This document shows, piece after piece, positions 24,600 to 35,973 of a DNA stretch of 42,495 nt. How positions within the stretch are numbered: position 1 is the stretch's first letter; every line of letters starts with the position of its first letter. Origin of the DNA: Chlorokybus atmophyticus (lineage: Eukaryota > Streptophyta > Chlorokybophyceae > Chlorokybales > Chlorokybaceae); contig RHPI01000053.1 in NCBI GenBank assembly GCA_009103225.1, forward strand, positions 13,756 through 56,250. The letters run 5' to 3'. Both the position numbers and the translations under genes were made by a program. The notes below the pieces were generated by a model. It was given only the letters and a program-made list of their open reading frames with translations, ran no database searches and was not told the origin of the DNA.

Positions 24600-26187
24600 G
24601 TTTGTACGTGCAGAAGCAAAACAACATCATTGTTGACTCATACAAGCAGGCACGCATGCACACACACTGTGTAGCAAGCATGCGCTCATGTCACACACCC
24701 ACGCGTTCACTGCTGGCTTGCACGACCGTGCAGCAGTAACTTCACTACAAAGCTGAACAGAGACTTGTACAAGATTGATACAGAAACTGTTCAGCAAGCT
24801 TGATGAGCAGTAAGGTGTTCAACACCACCCCTCGGCAAGCTCGCTCACGTGCACCACATGAGCACTTGGTAAGTAGTATTGCGCGACACAAGTTTGTGCG
24901 TGATGCGACACACACATTGCAGGTGGCATTCAATATCGTCGACAGCAACAGTGACGACAGCAACTATCACATTGACAACAACACGGACAGCAGCAGCAGT
25001 AGCAGCACCATAAGCGTCAACAACAACAACAACAAAGCTCTTTCTACCTGGAATGCTGGAAGGGAGACCTGATCAGCGCCCTTATCGACCTGACCAGAGC
25101 GTTATCGCTCAAAGACGCCCCCATTGTTGCAACCACTGCCAACCACTACTGCGAAACTGACTTCCAGCTGGCAAAGTAGCAGTCGTTTGGGTTTGACCCA
25201 ACAGGCGGCCCAAACCCTCCCTTAAGCTGGGCGGTGTACATAGGCTAAACACGCAAATGAGCTCTTCTTAGGCAAAACCAGTAGCACTAATGCTTGCGTT
25301 GGCTTCTAGAGAAGCAAGCACCTAATGTGAAAGATACCTAGTGCAATTTTGACATTAGCTCATTGCCCAGTGCGACGTTTGCTAAATCAACAGCTCTGAC
25401 TGCGCCAGGCTTGTGCTTCCCAGAGAGAGAGAGCAACAATGAAGCAGCTCAGCCTAGGGCCGCTGGGCGCTCAAGTCAATCAGCAGTCACAGGGTGAGGC
25501 TGCGCCTGCCAGAAACAAACACAACTGTGTCAACCCTTTGACGCTGTGCAAGCATTATTGTGTCAACCAAACGTCTCCAGCAGGGTCCACCTCCGCCTCC
25601 GCCTCCTCCTCCTCCTCCTCCGCCGCGTTGATGTTGGCTGCCTGGCAGCTGTGGGCCATGGCCAGGGCTTAGGTCTAGTAGTTTTTGACCAAAGCGAGAG
25701 ATCAATTTGTGGGGGGTGTCAAATTTGGAACGTTGGGTCGAGCCCGTGATGAAAATTGTCCCAGCGCAAATTGTCATGTTGAAGCCTTCGATTCATGAAT
25801 TTGAAAGGTCCATCACTGAGTCAGTGTCACCGACACACATTGCACGCTGGTAGGCTCGAGCGCAACTGCTATGCTTATATATGTAGCGACAATTGCGGCG
25901 TCGCTGCGTGTAAGCAGCCAATCGAGGATAGCCACGCCTTGCAAGCCGACACTTTGGCCCGCCGTCTTCCCGTCGTCTTGCACCAACGCCGACAGTCGGT
26001 GCATTGATGTAGTATTCCTATACAGGAGACCGCGTCACGTGCGCTGATGAAGCTGCAGGGACTAATTATAGCACAGCCGGCGGCGGCGGCGACATTGTTG
26101 GTGTCCTCGTTGTCGTTGATATCGTTGGAGAAAGCGGAGCAGGAGGAGTCCAAGCAGGGAGAGTGGGACAGGGGAGCTATCCCTCCG
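24600..26187. other. divergent spacer between flippase and CFAP52
   Basis: Both genes are transcribed outward from this 1.6-kb region, so it must hold both promoters and 5' UTRs. It contains CAA/CAG-type trinucleotide runs at about 24935-25040, a (TCC)n run at about 25577-25625 and a CGG run near 26080. The CFAP52 frame is open upstream of 26188 to about 26047, with an in-frame ATG there. No other supported gene is seen. Confidence 0.55.
25577..25625. repeat. (TCC)n polypyrimidine/polypurine run
   Basis: CCTCCGCC and CCTCCT units run for about 50 bases. The minus strand is a G-rich (GGA)n tract able to form G-quadruplex or triplex DNA. It lies in the divergent promoter region. Confidence 0.8.
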
Positions 26188-27541
26188 ATGGACAGCGACG
26201 AGCTCGCCCTCGCTGCCGTGATTGGTTTCGGCGGCCGCGTCCCAGCAGGGTTGCTGCTGAGGCATTACCAAGATGAGCAAGATGAGGGGAGGGTCAAGAC
26301 GAGCATGGTGTACCCGCTAGGGAGCACCATTGTGATGAGGGAGATGAACGCGCCGGCTGCACAGCAGAGCTTCTTGCAGGTAGAGGGGGTTTGCGGAGTG
26401 TGAAGACGTGGTGGGGGTGGGGGTGCTGTGATTGTTGTTGTTGTGGTAGGTGGAGGCAGGGCGTTCGCGTCATGACGGGTTCACGTGTGTACTTGACATG
26501 GTTGTGTGAGCCATGGGTTTATGGGTGTTCAAGTTGTTGGTATGCTCAGTTGTGGGTTTTGTGTCAAAATAACTTGGTGTCCATGATCTTAGGTTGATTT
26601 GATTGTGTATGCTGTGAAGCTTAAGTTTGCAGTCGTCCCGTACCACCATGAGCAACGTTGCTGCATACTTGTGCCAGCTACACTACCATTGCTCTGCGTG
26701 CAAAACACAGTCAGTTGTTCACATCCACGCAGTCGTCATGGCCATGCCGCCATGCCCCCCTTCCACCCACCCACCCCCACCCACTCAGGGCCACAGCGAC
26801 AACGTCTCCTGCCTCGCCCTCTCCCCCTCCGGCCGCCTCCTCGCCTCCGGCCAGGTGACCTACATGGGTTTCAGCGCCGACATCATCGTGTGGGACCTGG
26901 CCACGGGGACCCTACTCCACAGGATGAGCCTGCACAAGGTCAAGGTGCAGGCTCTAGCCTTCAGCGCAAACGAGAGGTAGAGTTTGTTGGCTCATCGTTT
27001 TTGTTTTCAACATTGTTTTCCTGGGTTTCTTTCGTTGTTTATTTTTGAGTATACATAGGTATGGTTTGGATTTGGTTGCCTGTTTTGGGTTATTTGTCCG
27101 AAGCCACGTTGGGGAGCCAATAGTAGCAGCGTGCAATGCAGTACACACACACACACCACCCAGGTACCTGGCTTCCCTGGGCGGTCAGGACGACAACAAC
27201 CTGGTGGTCTGGGACGTCGAGTCGGGGAAGGCCATCTGCGGCAGCCCCACCGCGACCGACTTCGTGCTGACGGTCGCGTTCTTCCGGGGGACGCACACCA
27301 GGCTGGTGACGGCGGGGAACGGGAACCTGACGGTGTGGGAGTTTGACAGGGACAACAGGAAGGTGAGAGGGGAGGGTGTGGGTGGGTGTCTAGCGCAGTC
27401 TGACCAACAGTATTTTGTACACCGTGGACACCGTGTTACATACAGCACCACGCGCACAGGACAGCACACATCCCACACGCGACACACCCTGCAGGTCACA
27501 GCATCCATGCTCTCAACAACGTTTCCCTCTTTGTTCCTTTC

Positions 27542-27575
<34 letters not shown>

Positions 27576-30500
27576 GGTGCGGCCTCAGGAGTGCCATCTG
27601 GGCCAGCTGAAGCGCCTGACCCACACGATCGCGATCGACGCCAGCGACGAGTTCGTGTACGCGGGAACTGCCTCGGGCGACCTCATGCAGGTTGGGGGAT
27701 GAGAGAGGATGAAGCGGGTTGGATGGAGTGGGGTTGGAGTAGCAGTGGGGTTGGGGATGACACGTGTGGGGTGCAGGTGTCACTCAAGCAAAGGTTGTTC
27801 AAGAACTCCGGACCGGCCGCACCGAAACACATCTCACAGGTAGAGTGTTGAGCTTGTGTTGAGCTTGCATAGTTGTGTATGTACATGTCTGGGTGTTGTG
27901 CTCGCCTGTGTGCACATGCATATTTGCATGCTTATGTGTACATGTGCATAAGTAAAGCAAAAGCGCAAGTGCTTGCAGACGTGTGTGCTCACGTGTGCAT
28001 ATCTGTGTGCCCATATACAAGCCGTATTTGCCCATCATTCCAACAGACTCAACACGCAGGGCATCGTGTCGAGCGTTTTGCTGCCGAGCGGCGACATCCT
28101 TGTGGGTGGCGGTGACGGCACGATCGCGCTCATCCCCAAGGCCACGCTGAAGGTCCGCGCCGAGACCCGCGTCGACTCCGCTGTCACCTCCCTCACTCTC
28201 ACGCGGGTAAGCGTGTTGTTGAGTGCGTGTGTGAAGGAAGGAAGTTGTGTTTGGGACTTATGGTTGATGGTGTTCATCAGGATCAATGGAGCGACGGGTC
28301 GTTCACGTTTTATGCAGGAACGGCTCAATGCAACATCTTCTTATGCAAGTGAGTGACATGGACTGTGCAGTTGTTGTTTACCAGGAGTGACTCAAGCCAC
28401 ACACACACACACACACACGCAACTACACGCACGTATGTACACGAGCGCGCAAAGACATGCAGTGGCCAAAGCAACACACACACACATGCATCTACGCGCA
28501 CGTCCATGCGCAGACGCAGACGCACACGCATCTACATGCACGTATGTACGTACACACGCACGCATGCACCCACAAATCAACCTATCCACCAACAGGTACG
28601 ATGCGAAGGCAAACGCTGTGACTTGGCAGCAGGTCCAGACTTGCCACGCGGATCGCATCAACGACGTGGCGTTCCCGGACGGTTATGGGGCCGTGTTCGC
28701 CACGTGTTCCAAGGGAGATATCCGCGTCTGGCACGCCATCGAGTGCAAAGAACTCCTGCGCATACAGGTGAGTATTAGTCACAGCACAGAGTGAATGCAG
28801 TGTTATATGATGATAACTGTTGAACACATACATAAGCTACTATCCACCATCATATGCTGAACCAACTTGTTGCATTGATACACCAACTGCTGGTGATGCA
28901 ACGCAGCGCAGTTGTTGCTACTGGCACTTAACTACTGTTAGCTCCAGTGCCAGTTCCAGTATTGACATCATGTCGCCAGCATCGCTGATGCCACCGGCAG
29001 CTGCATAGTACTGGTAGCGCAGTACATAGTGTACTGTGCGCAATGCAGCAGAGAGGCCTCAAGGCAGTCTAGATCAGTTTCAGTAGGAAGCAACCACGGT
29101 GCCCTGAAACAACGACATAACACCACCACCACCACCACTAACAACAACAACACTGTACAACAGCATAGCATAGCATCCCAAGCCCAATGCCCGAAAGACA
29201 CCAACACACTATCCCCCCCTCCCCCGCAGGTCCCGAACGCCGAGTGTCTCTGCGTGTGCTTCTCCAAGGACGGTTCCTCCCTCGTCTCCGGCTGGGGCGA
29301 CGGCAAGGTGCGCGCGTTCGGTCCCCAGAGCGGCAAGCTGCTGTACGCCATCAACGACGCGCACTCCGCCGTCACGGCCATCGCGGCCACGACGAGGGGG
29401 GATAGAGTAATAACGGGGGGGAAAGAGGGACAGGTGAGGGGAGGGGGAGATGTTGTTGGGGAAGTATTAAGGGTCTTGTTTGAGGGAGTCACATGTGTGA
29501 ACAATGTAACACATACAGGTGCGAGTTTGGAGGATTGGCAAGCAGAGTCAGTCGATGATCGCGTCGATGAAGGAGCACAAGTCGTCCGTGAATGCCATCC
29601 ATGTAAGCTTGTGCTATTTTTCAGGCTCGCTGGCTCCTCGGATGGTTGTTCTTTGGCCAAGTGTTTGTGTGCTATTTGTTTTGACCTGTGTATGCACACA
29701 CGCATGCAGGTGAGGCGCAATGACAGCGAGTGCGTGAGTGCCAGCAGCGATGGCTCGTGCATCATTTGGGACCTGAACGTAAGCTTGCGATGCGTTTCTT
29801 TTCTCAGGCAACAACATGTGCTGCTGTACACATGCTGTCCGAACACCACACGACTCACCTTTATGCATCGCATGCAGAGATTTGCGCGCAACAACAGCGT
29901 ATTCGCCAGCACATTCTTCAAGTCCATTTTGTATCATCCCGACGAGAGCCAGCTTCTCACAACCGGCACAGACCGAAAGGTAAGAACTGAACAGACAATG
30001 CACATACACATCAATGCACTGGTTATCTCATCCAGCTACCATGGGGCCTATAAGTCGCTGGTAGATGGGTGTGAGACGTGTGCCATGCACTATGCTGTAC
30101 AATCAGCAATACCATTCTCCATTCGATGCAACTTCACTGGTTGAGACTGAACAACTCTCTCCCACCGCGTGCAGATCACATACTGGGACGCATTTGACGG
30201 CCAGGCAATTCGTGTTTTGGACGGTTCGCTGAGCGCAGCGCTGAATGCGCTGGCGATATCTCCCGACGGGGTGGCCTTCGTGTCCGGAGGAGATGACAAG
30301 GATGTCCGGCTGTGGGGCTACGATGATGGCGTGTGCCACGCTACCGGGAAAGGCCACTCAGGAGCAATAACCAAGGTAGGAGGACACTCACTTCTTGGTT
30401 CACATACTTGGTGGCAGTTGCGCAACGCACAGTCACATGCATGCTTGGTGTTGTACAATGATTGCGGGCATGCACAATGTGTGCGCGCATGCGTGCGTGT

Positions 30501-30810
30501 ACAGAAAATGCGCAAGACGTACGCACATGCACGCCACATGGGCATGGGTGTACACGTGACTGGGCATGGGTGTATGCACAAGCTACTGACATAGTCACAC
30601 AATACATGCGCCAACAAGCATTGATACAGGAGTACATAAACACATGCACACTTAGCATGATGCACCATATGAAGGATCTGACGGACATGCTGCGCTGCTG
30701 TGCAGGTGAAGATTAGTCCGGACCAGACCAGAATCGTGTCTGTCGGCGCTGAAGGTGCCGTCTTCATCTGGGCTTATCCACAAAACCTGCAGCTTATGAG
30801 CGCCTCATGA
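26188..30810 (+). CDS. CFAP52: cilia and flagella associated protein 52 (WDR16)
   Basis: A WD40 double-propeller protein inside axonemal doublet microtubules, needed for stable motile cilia. Exons: 26188-26379, 26789-26976, 27164-27362, 27577-27690, 27777-27839, 28060-28206, 28281-28348, 28596-28767, 29230-29433, 29519-29602, 29710-29778, 29878-29979, 30175-30375 and 30706-30810, about 635 aa; the human protein is close to 620. All junctions are GT-AG and in phase. The order follows the family closely: AVIGFGGRVPAGL at the start; GHSDNVSCLALSPSG; SGQVTYMGFSADIIVWDL; SLGGQDDNNLVVWDVESGK; TAGNGNLTVWEFD; FATCSKGDIRVWH; SGWGDGKVRAFGP; MKEHKSSVNAIHV; ASSDGSCIIWDL; TTGTDRKITYWDAFDG; GGDDKDVRLWGYDDG; GAEGAVFIWAYP. 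The chosen start (MDSDELALAAVIGF) matches where homologues begin; an ATG at 26047 would add 47 residues. It implies a flagellate stage. Confidence 0.97.
28398..28572. repeat. (CA)n and mixed (RY)n repeat in CFAP52 intron 7
   Basis: A run of nine or so CA units at 28398-28417 is followed by acgcacgtatgt, cacacacatgca and acgcacgc steps up to the acceptor of exon 8. It shows that the repeat type of the flippase introns also occurs here. Confidence 0.75.
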
Positions 30811-31482
30811 GTTGGAATGAGGGGCTTATTATACGTTATTCGCTAGCGTCTGGATAGTACTGCTGTTTGCTGTTTACCTTGTTAATACAGTGTTTGTCAA
30901 CTGCACATTGCAGCAACCACAGGTCACGACATATCCCTCGTGCATTACATGCACACTGGGCCTACGGCATCCAATCAAAACAACAACTAGGACATGTGTT
31001 ACACGTAGCAACTGATATATTGGGCTTGTTCTCATGCTTCGCACACACTGCTTGTGTATGTGTTCAGCATGAATTAGCATTTCTGTGTCTTATACAGTGA
31101 CATGCAGCGCACACAGACGAGTATTGTAAGCATGAACAATTGATATTCATCGTGAAGGTTCTGAGTTATCGGAATCATCAAAGTGATTCTGTCTTGGGTA
31201 CTTGCTGTGGTTGTTGTTGTTGTTGCGCTCTGCATATGGCTCTGAATACCGCTGCACATGCAGAACATGATAATCAAGTCAGCATTGAAGGCAAAGCTGC
31301 ACAACAGACTCACAACTGGACAAGCAGGACAAGCATGTGCAAGACGGACACCACCTTTAGAAATGAGAGACTGGACTCATAGCCTTGCAATATGCCTTAT
31401 GCGTTTACCACGAGCAAACATGAAACCACTGATAACTGATGGAAACCTCATGACCAAGAACTTGGGTTATCAAGCAGTGGCA
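30811..31482. other. spacer between CFAP52 and the RRM gene (convergent)
   Basis: Expected to hold the 3' ends of both genes. No coding evidence is seen. It includes one copy of a 99-bp sequence that recurs perfectly at 40981-41079. Confidence 0.55.
30961..31059 (+). repeat. 99-bp perfect direct repeat, copy 1
   Basis: Identical base for base to 40981-41079, 10 kb away in the same orientation. Flanks differ on the left. On the right this copy continues (gtgttcagc...) while the other meets an N. It lies just downstream of the CFAP52 stop codon. Confidence 0.9.
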
Positions 31483-34349
31483 TCAAGCAGTGGCACGTAA
31501 TAATAGATGTGTATGTTGCAGCATGCATCCCGGTGCACACCTGTAGCTACTCACCTGATTGCTGCCATCTGGACCAGCGCTGCCTGCGTTGTTTTGCACC
31601 CCCCTATCAGCATCCGTTGAAACTTGTGCTCCACCTCTTGTTGATCGTTCTGACTGGCGTGCGTAGGGCACCACCTGTATGATGTTTACGTCATTTGGCA
31701 AGTCAGCGACATGCTGCTGTGCTTTCATCACTGCATCATGACACAGCACAGTGCATGTGCTTTGCACTCATAAACCTGCTGGAAGCGGTTGTGCAGCTGC
31801 TGTATTTCTTTGTATGCTGCATCCAAGTACGTCTCTAATTCCTGCCACGTGAGGGTATATATACACACTTGGTCGGAACAACAGTATCACAACCTGATGC
31901 TACAATAGAACCAGGTGGCAACATACGATGATGCATACACACCCTTGTTTTAACCTCCAAAAGCTCCAGCCTTCTGTCACCCATTTCTGATTTGCGCGTC
32001 AACATATCCACCTGCCAAAGCACTGCACTGTCTACACCAGGAGACAAATAAAACTTTCCATTTCATCCTACAAGTGGTGGTCAAAACGCCCTGTCCAACC
32101 TGCTGTTTCAAGAGTGTTTGTCGCTCATTTGCATCCTGCAGCTCGTAGTACAACTGGAGCAAGACGCAGCCATCAATTGAACCCACAGAACTCACCCAAC
32201 CAAAAGCGCAGCATGCTGTCTATGAGATTATTTGAACACGAAGCTGCTAACATCATCGGCCTTACTTGCTGAGAGCCACTCGCACTCAGAGGCGCAACCT
32301 CCAAGGCTGGTCTGCACCACACAGCGGTTACTACAATGACTGATACGGCACTCTTCCCCCAAACCCACATCAACACAACAGGCATGACAAATCAGGTAGC
32401 CTACCTTGCTATGCGTGGAGAAGGGTTTCTGTGTCGAACTTCAGCAACCGGCCTGCGCAGCTCAGGGCTTCTTGGCCTGCGCATATCATGGACCACAGCT
32501 CTATGAGCATCCGGGCTTCTGGGTCTCCATGGCTCAGGGCTTCTGGTCCTCTGTAATGGAGGGCTTCGTGGTCTGGGCACCGTTGGGGGGCTTCTTCCCC
32601 TGCGGCCTTCGGGGCTTCTGGGTCTGCGCAACTGAGGGCTGCGAGGCCTGTATGCTGGAGGAATCACTTGCGGCCTGCGCAGCTCAGGGCTTGGACCCCG
32701 GAAGAGATCAGGGGCTTGATGCCTGTGCATTTCATGGGAGCTTCTCTCTCTCGGCAAGTGTACGTCTGGAGCTCTGGACCTATGGCCCTCCAGGTCTCTC
32801 TGCCTGTGTAGTGAATTTGACGGCCTGTGTGGTGGACTTGACTGCCTATTGGTTTCAGGACTCATGCGTTGTCTGGGCGGCTCTGAGCTCGCGGGCTTGG
32901 AAAGCTCGGTGCTCTCAGGCCTCTGCTCGAGACCCTCTGGCTTGCGCGATTCAATGCCGTGCGGGCTGTACCGATCAGCGCTTGCTAGTGTTGGCGTCGT
33001 GGCTCTTGCTGGCTGCGCTTCACTAGCGTTGACAGGTTGCGGCGGCTCAGAGCTGTGAACTGGAACTGGAAGAGGCATGCTTGTCTGCTCTACGGGTGCT
33101 GGCGTCATGGTGCGAGCAAACGTGTCTTCACTATTCCTGCAAGAAGTATACATCAGAACTTCAAGTGTCATTGAAAGGTCGATTGATGCAGAGCAACCAG
33201 TATGCATGCACCTCGTCACTGGTGAAGGGCTGCTTGTGCGTCTGCGCTTGGCCTCCACCGGTGATGGGGACGGGCTTCTACTATGCAAGATGTCAGTGGC
33301 TGCTAGTTGAGATCATTGGGAACAGCAACAATAAGATTGCTTTGCAGATAGGCAATGTGACACCTTTGCAGCATTTTGTCATTGGAGGCGCCGTTTATGG
33401 GTGGCGGCGGGGGCGGAGGTGGTGGCAACTGTTGGCGGGTGTCACTGCGATCAGCTCGTACAGGAGACCGTTCTGCTTAGCCAGTCGACCAAACGTCAGC
33501 CAGATGCCAATCACTTGACTACACAACTTCATAACGTGTATACCAGAACGACGATGTTGCTCCTCATTCCGCTGTAAGCGGCGCTTATCAAAGCCAGGTG
33601 GAGCAATGGCTTGATCTCGTCTTCTGCGCATGTCACAACGCAAATGTCACAACACAAGTGCTGCAACAGGATGGCATGCTGAGAAACTCATGAGTGTGAT
33701 GTAAATCTTGCATACAGGCAATGCTGCTTCACCTGCGTCTACCAGGCACAATGTCTGCTGCCTGGTTTGCAACTTTTATGGAGACAGGGCGCCCTTCTAT
33801 GTCCTTCGGACACGACAAGCACAGAGATGGATAAGTGTGGTGCCAAGGACACTGTTGCCATGCTCAGTGCATGTGAAGTGAGGGCGTGACATCGTACACA
33901 GCGCAAGTTGGAGCCCGTTATGGTTGTGGTTGCCAACTCTGACAGAGCAGGACAGCGACAAGCACTGCATTAGATGACTCTACTGTCTGTGCAGCAGTAC
34001 CTCCGGACCGAAATTGAGTGCGCGCTCCCATGCATCCTTGGACTGGAATGTAATGAAGGCATAACCTAGAGACTTGTGTGTATCCTTGTGCCGTTTAATC
34101 TACAAAGCAAAGCGCCGCTCAGCGACACCGTGTAGGGCTGTACAGTCATGGCAATCACCTTTCATGGCACTAAGTGCATGCATTGGTCACCACACCCTCC
34201 ATTGATCATCAACAAGCTTTGCCAGTGCTTGCCTGCAGCTTCTCAATTTCACCAAAGCGTTGAAACACGTCCAAAAGTTGGCGCTCATTCGTAGAATGCC
34301 GCAACCCGCCCACGAACAACTCAAAGGCGGGAGGTGCGGAGGAGCCCAT
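31483..34349 (-). CDS. RRM protein with Pro/Ser/Arg repeat region and coiled-coil-like tail
   Basis: A probable nuclear RNA-binding or splicing-related protein of about 567 aa; I cannot name the family. Exons: 34349-34233, 34099-34001, 33803-33733, 33623-33544, 33472-33364, 33280-33212, 33136-32405, 32311-32266, 32153-32100, 32011-31943, 31841-31776 and 31674-31483, all in phase. The N-terminal RRM (about residues 9-85) has RNP2 LFVGGL, RNP1 SLGYAFITF and beta-4 DIEGRPVSIKVA. Then come IAPPGFDKRR, a proline run, RSPSPSP and KRRRTSSPSP. A 244-residue exon carries many RPRSPELRR-like repeats (RRPRSPEGRR, RPRSPPLQRTRSPEPWRPRS). The tail (ELQDANERQTLLKQQ, MLTRKSEMGDRRLELLEVK, ETYLDAAYKEIQQLHNRFQ) looks like a coiled coil. 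Intron 1 has a GC donor. The start is tentative: an acceptor (gacag) lies just upstream, so 5' exons may be missing. The last exon may instead splice at 31555. Confidence 0.78.
32405..32760 (-). repeat. coding minisatellite, RPRSPELRR-type units
   Basis: Within the large exon of the RRM gene, a block of about nine codons recurs with changes (cgcaggcc(a)agaagccctgagc... on the coding strand). It gives repeated Arg-Arg-Pro-Arg-Ser-Pro peptides, many ending in Ser-Pro, as in SR-type and CTD-like phosphorylated tails. The number and limits of units are approximate. Confidence 0.75.
34100..34232 (-). other. GC-AG intron (RRM gene intron 1)
   Basis: The first exon ends GEIEKLQ with CAG|GCAAGC and joins in phase to IKRHKDTHKSLGYAFITF after TGTAG. 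This restores a normal RRM spacing between RNP2 and RNP1, so the GC donor is supported by the domain itself. Confidence 0.78.
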
Positions 34350-35529
34350 GGGTGGAGGTTTGGAACTCAACGTCCTGTCAGCTCAAATTTGCCCGAGCTC
34401 CGCAATATAGCAACAACAATATGCTATGAACAGATTTCCACAGCTGTACTGCAACAGCACGTCTGATGCTGCTGCCACCGTGTCAAAGCAAGCTTATGCC
34501 CAACATGCGAGCAGTTGAACTTCTACTTCCAGCACTGTAGAAACTCAACCCTAATCAACCCTTCAGCTGTGCAACATGCATGTGTTTGCAGGTGACAATG
34601 CGGCTGCGACGGCAAGTCGATATGTTTGCCAGCTTGCCAAGCGAATGCTACTATATATCTGAGTTTCATTCATAGGAGGGACCACTCCTGCAAGCCAGCA
34701 GTACCAGGCCGTCGCAGACAGCCTGATAGCATTAGGTTGGTGCAGCCATCAGGCGGAGGCATGCAAAAAGAGCCAAGCACACGCCTCCGTCAAGCAATTG
34801 TGCGCTTACCACACCAAGCGAAAACACCACCAGCCCCTTCGCGTGTAGCCTTGTCTCACCGCCGCCGCCGCCGGACCAACCGTCGTACCTTCCCGCCCGC
34901 CCAGGCACACTCTCCGTGTGAGATTGCAGTACAGTTAGCATGCAACCTTTAATGTGGTTTCCTGTTGCATAGCTTGACACATGATGATGCGTTGCCCATG
35001 TAATATGAGTCAGTTTACTGCAGTGGCTCGCTGTGACCTTCACAGTGAGGGCGCAATGCGCAGCCAGGAGCGCCCAAAGTGCTGCTGCACAATGTGCATT
35101 TGCCAAACTTGAGGAGGTTTGTCAAGTCCACGTTGAACAATGCATTGTCATTGTCGAATGGTCATTGCGCATAGCGCATTAAGCTTCACGTCTCGATTTG
35201 GGTTCACCTAATTGTTGAACGAATGACATTGAGAACAGCAAAAAGCTTCACATCTACATTGAGAAGTAGGGCACACTTATTTTGCAACTTGCGCATGCAC
35301 ACAGGCATGGCGCATGTAGCTAACAATGGTCAGCCTTTGCGGTGACTCAGCATAGAGCACCCTCATAGCATGATAAAGCACATGCCGTTTGAAAGTGCAC
35401 ACCTTGCATGCATTATAGGTTGTATTGTGTACTACGATTCCTCTAGGCAGGTACATGCTCAAATGACTGCCGGCAGCACATGCAAGTCACTTCTGCCGAA
35501 CGCTGTGACTTGCCTGCAGACACGCACGC
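34350..35529. other. spacer upstream of the RRM gene
   Basis: Both flanking genes are on the minus strand, so this should hold the 5' part or promoter of the RRM gene and the 3' UTR of the VanZ-like gene. A splice acceptor on the minus strand near 34380 hints at an unfound upstream exon of the RRM gene. No other coding evidence is seen. Confidence 0.45.
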
Positions 35530-35973
35530 TCACGCCAACATGCTTAACAACACCCACACTACTGTGGCACCGCCAAGTGCGCCAGCCGAGTCAGCTAGCA
35601 AGTCATAGATTGAGCTACTGCGATGAGGCAAGAATGCTTGAACTGCCTCCTTCAACAACGAGTGCAACGCAATGCTCGCAAACACCACAGCAACGTAATT
35701 CTGGTCTAAGTGTCTCCACGGCATTTTGGGACCACGATAACCGGCACGGCGAGCGTGTGAGAGAAACCATGTCGCGGATATGCCAGCATACATGCCAAAA
35801 TGCTGCAATTTGTCCAACGGTATGGCTTTTGTTGGGGGTGTCATGGATGGAGGAGAGAACACCGAGAACCACGTGCATGCGGCAATTAGTGCGTAGCTGG
35901 CGACCAAAGTTGGTATGCGCAGCGTGTCCACAAGGACGGAGTGCAATGGGTGCCTTGGCATAGCAGGTGAAGC
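35530..35973 (-). CDS. VanZ-like membrane protein (terminal exon)
   Basis: VanZ-family proteins are small membrane proteins best known from bacteria, where the founder gives low-level teicoplanin resistance; the role here is unknown. From the ATG at 35961 the frame encodes 143 aa with about four hydrophobic segments. It has the family's spaced motifs: DKLQHFGMYAGIS in the first half, then HSLLKEAVQAFLPHRSSSIYDLLADSAGALGG, matching the usual E..Q...P.R..s..D..aN..Ga..G. A splice acceptor (ttacag) at 35974 leads in frame through ASPA to this Met, so upstream coding exons probably exist; one candidate lies near 36319-36390. Whether it is nuclear-encoded and organelle-targeted cannot be judged without the real N-terminus. 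Confidence 0.72.
   Translation of the reverse strand, partial: ASPAMPRHPLHSVLVDTLRIPTLVASYALIAACTWFSVFSPPSMTPPTKAIPLDKLQHFGMYAGISATWFLSHARRAGYRGPKMPWRHLDQNYVAVVFASIALHSLLKEAVQAFLPHRSSSIYDLLADSAGALGGATVVWVLLSMLA

Noticed and set aside
24800-25072. 90-aa frame rich in Asp, Asn and Ser
   Set aside because: It is produced by CAA/CAG-type trinucleotide runs in the divergent spacer and has no splice partners.
28968-29927. 319-aa open frame on the minus strand
   Set aside because: It lies across CFAP52 exons 9 to 12 and their introns. The plus-strand WD40 frames explain the sequence, and the minus frame has no motif.
33898-33936. Possible RRM-gene exon LATTTITGSNLRC
   Set aside because: It fits phase on its left side only. 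The exon at 33803-33733 (DIEGRPVSIKVA) matches phase on both sides and supplies the RRM beta-4 strand.
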